This document shows, one piece after another, positions 4,059-5,954 of a stretch of DNA of 5,954 nucleotides (position 1 is the first letter of the stretch; every line of letters starts with the position of its first letter). This DNA is from Actinomycetota bacterium. Its GTDB lineage: Bacteria > Actinomycetota > Rubrobacteria > Rubrobacterales > Rubrobacteraceae. Under the pieces are notes generated by a model that was given only the letters and a program-made list of their open reading frames with translations, searched no databases and was not told where the DNA came from. Where the stretch lies: assembly GCA_020200675.1 (NCBI GenBank), contig JAIVIG010000068.1, positions 1-5,954 of the forward strand. The letters run 5' to 3'. Made by a program: the position numbers and the translations under genes.

Positions 4059-5954
4059 CTAAGAAGCTTCGAGGTGAGCGGCGATCAGGTCGGCGTAGAC
4101 TCGCTGGCCTTCGATCTGGAGGTGGTGTCCGTCTTCCACGAAGAATTCGGGGTGGCCGGCGCTGGCGGCATGCCAGTCGACTAGCACGGCGTTCGGGTAC
4201 CGCTGCACCCCGTCGGCCAGCACGCTGTTGTTGGGCTGTTCCCAGTGGCGCGGGACCTTTACGTTCACGAACACGACCCTGCGCACGCCCTCGAGCACCC
4301 GCATCAGCTCGTCAAACTGCTCGGCGCTGAAGGGTCCGTTGTTGCCGATGTGGATGACCACGACGTCGCCGAGTTGACCGGCAGCGCGGCGCTTACGCAG
4401 GATCTCGGTCGCGGCCGGTGCCTGGCGGCTGACCTCCGCGTCGATCTCGGGGTTGCCGAGGGCTCGCACGAGCTCTCCGGCGGCGCCGACCATCACCGAG
4501 TCACCGATAGCCGTGACCCGACCCGTTGGCGCGGGCACACCGGCGGGTGCGCCGCTGGGAGTCGTCCTGGTCGTCGACTCAGAGGTTCCGGGCCTGGTGT
4601 CCAGAGCCCCGGTAAGCTTGGTCTCGGGCTTGGTAGCTGAAGCCCTGGTATCCGGAGTTTCGAGCGGGGCGGCCGGAGCTTCGGTATGGACCGCCTCCAC
4701 GGAGAGGTAGGAAGGCGTGGCCGGAGGTTGGGCGGTTGCCAGGGCCACGCCGAGCATTACGGATGACACCACTCCCGTCCCAACGGCCCCGGCCCACCCG
4801 GCACGCTGCCAGCGCGGGGCCTCTCGCGCCCCGCTGAGCGTTTTCCAGGCCCGCCCGAGCGCACCGCGGCGGATCGGTGTCTCGACGTAGCGGTAGGAGA
4901 GAGCCGCGAGCATGACCGTCGTCGCCAGCCGCAAGGCCAGCAGCGGCAACCCGTCGATGGGCACGTCGAGCTCGGGCCGGGTGACCATGAAGACGGGCCA
5001 GTGCCACAAGTAGATGCCATAAGACCGCAGACCGAGCCAGCGCAGCGGCCACCGCCCCAGAAGACCCGCGCCGAGGCGTGCGCGTGGATGGACGACGACC
5101 ATGATGAGCACGGCGGTAGTGAGCGCGACCAACGCGAAGCCGCCTCTGAAGAGAAACGGCTGAGTCTCGTCGAGCCGGAGGCAGAACCAGACGAGCCCGC
5201 CCAGGGCGGCGAGGCCCAAGGCGTCGAGTAAGAGCGGGGCGATCCAGCTCCACCGACGCCGGAGCCGTCCCAACCACCGGTTGTTATGAGGCCAGATATG
5301 CCGGGCAGCAGCGAGGCAGTCCATCCTGTCCGAGTCCGGAACCCGCCCCGGCGCCCACACGAAGGCGAGCGCGGCCCCGATGAGGAGCCCGGCGGCCCGG
5401 GTGTCAGTACCGTAGTAGAGCCGCGAGGGATCTACGTCGGGACGGTAGAGGAACGCCATCAGCAAAGCCGACGCCGCCGCGCCCACGAGCGCGGCGAGCA
5501 GCAAGCGACGGCGCCGCCAGCGCTTTATCCCGAAGCTTATCCCGGCGGCGAACAGCAGCGGCCACAGCACGTAGAATTGCTCCTCGATCGCGAGCGACCA
5601 AAGGTGCTGCAGCAGTGAAGGCCGGCCTACGGTCTCGAAGTAGGACTCCTGGCCGAGCACGAGATACCAATTAATCACGTATCCGAACGCCGCGATCGCG
5701 TCGCCGCGCAGCCCCGCGACCTCCTCGGGCAGAAACACGACGGCGAACGCTAGCGTAACCGCGAGCAACAGGTACAGCGCGGGGAGCAGCCGGCGGGCAC
5801 GCCGCAGCCAGAAGCCCGCGAGATCTATGCGGCCCCGCTGGCGCCACTCCGTCAGCAGCAACGAGGTGATGAGGTAGCCGCTGATGACGAAAAAGACCTC
5901 GACGCCAAGGAAGCCGCCCGGGATCCAGGCCAGCCCAGCGTGATAGAGGAGCAC
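4059..5954 (-). CDS. Membrane O-acyltransferase with C-terminal SGNH domain (5' end off the window)
   Basis: The visible 631 residues belong to the acyltransferase-3 (OafA/YrhL-like) family, which moves acyl groups, often acetyl, from the cytoplasm to envelope glycans. The frame continues to the window edge, and the usual start with the first part of the first membrane helix (about 15-25 residues) is missing. Residues (numbered from the edge) include His5 in LYHAG, the putative catalytic histidine, then GGFLGVEVFFVISGYLIT (13-30), RRARRLLP (51-58), and LWSLAIEEQFYVLWP from about 118. Further membrane helices and the conserved LRSYGIYLWHWPVF follow. A Thr/Pro/Ala-rich linker (about 405-475) leads to an extracytoplasmic SGNH domain: GDS with Ser486, GNNG at 537-540, and a DGHH motif at 608-611 supplying Asp and His. 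This two-domain layout is known for peptidoglycan or polysaccharide O-acetylation. The acceptor cannot be read from sequence. No terminator is seen after its stop. Confidence 0.93.
   Translation of the reverse strand: MLLYHAGLAWIPGGFLGVEVFFVISGYLITSLLLTEWRQRGRIDLAGFWLRRARRLLPALYLLLAVTLAFAVVFLPEEVAGLRGDAIAAFGYVINWYLVLGQESYFETVGRPSLLQHLWSLAIEEQFYVLWPLLFAAGISFGIKRWRRRRLLLAALVGAAASALLMAFLYRPDVDPSRLYYGTDTRAAGLLIGAALAFVWAPGRVPDSDRMDCLAAARHIWPHNNRWLGRLRRRWSWIAPLLLDALGLAALGGLVWFCLRLDETQPFLFRGGFALVALTTAVLIMVVVHPRARLGAGLLGRWPLRWLGLRSYGIYLWHWPVFMVTRPELDVPIDGLPLLALRLATTVMLAALSYRYVETPIRRGALGRAWKTLSGAREAPRWQRAGWAGAVGTGVVSSVMLGVALATAQPPATPSYLSVEAVHTEAPAAPLETPDTRASATKPETKLTGALDTRPGTSESTTRTTPSGAPAGVPAPTGRVTAIGDSVMVGAAGELVRALGNPEIDAEVSRQAPAATEILRKRRAAGQLGDVVVIHIGNNGPFSAEQFDELMRVLEGVRRVVFVNVKVPRHWEQPNNSVLADGVQRYPNAVLVDWHAASAGHPEFFVEDGHHLQIEGQRVYADLIAAHLEAS

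Noticed and set aside
4579..5277. Minus-strand frame of 232 codons inside the acyltransferase
   Set aside because: It lies in another frame of a clearly identified membrane protein and is Arg/Pro-rich, so it is a shadow.

Overview
The window looks like bacterial DNA from a GC-rich genome with the flavour of an actinobacterium, possibly of the Rubrobacter type. That placement is an inference from base composition, G/C-ending codons, GTG/TTG starts and general family resemblance. No marker gene here settles it.

Left part (1-3352) reads as accessory DNA. The left edge cuts an IS630-type transposase that runs leftward off the window (1-93, minus). Next comes an unassigned 382-residue protein (179-1327, minus). 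It is divergent from a two-gene unit at 1455-3080 (plus): an unrecognised 386-residue protein whose C-terminus resembles small antitoxins, followed 9 bases later by a TumE/DUF6516-type putative toxin. A 65-residue excisionase/AlpA-like DNA-binding protein (3155-3352, minus) converges on this pair.

Middle part (3353-4058) has no convincing protein gene but is the most structured stretch. Reading rightward it holds a possible promoter for the excisionase-like gene, a cluster of four GTAC-centred repeats, a 14-bp palindrome with helically phased TGCAAA repeats, a degenerate tRNA-Leu(CAA)-like sequence, and a perfect 10-bp-stem terminator. Repeats, an excisionase-like gene and a tRNA 3' end together look like the end of an integrative element. 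On that reading the element lies to the left, the tRNA 3' end plus terminator marks attR or its relic, and the resident chromosome starts to the right. No integrase is in view, so this remains a hypothesis. About 360 bases after the terminator hold only short, doubtful open frames.

Right part (4059-5954, minus) is a membrane O-acyltransferase (acyltransferase-3 / OafA type) with a C-terminal extracytoplasmic SGNH domain. Its N-terminus lies outside the window. It probably modifies a cell-envelope glycan and appears unrelated to the accessory genes.

No known defence system is complete here. The best candidate for something little described is the 1455-3080 pair, a toxin-like gene with an oversized partner, carried next to a probable integration site. 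The unassigned neighbour at 179-1327 may belong to the same cargo.
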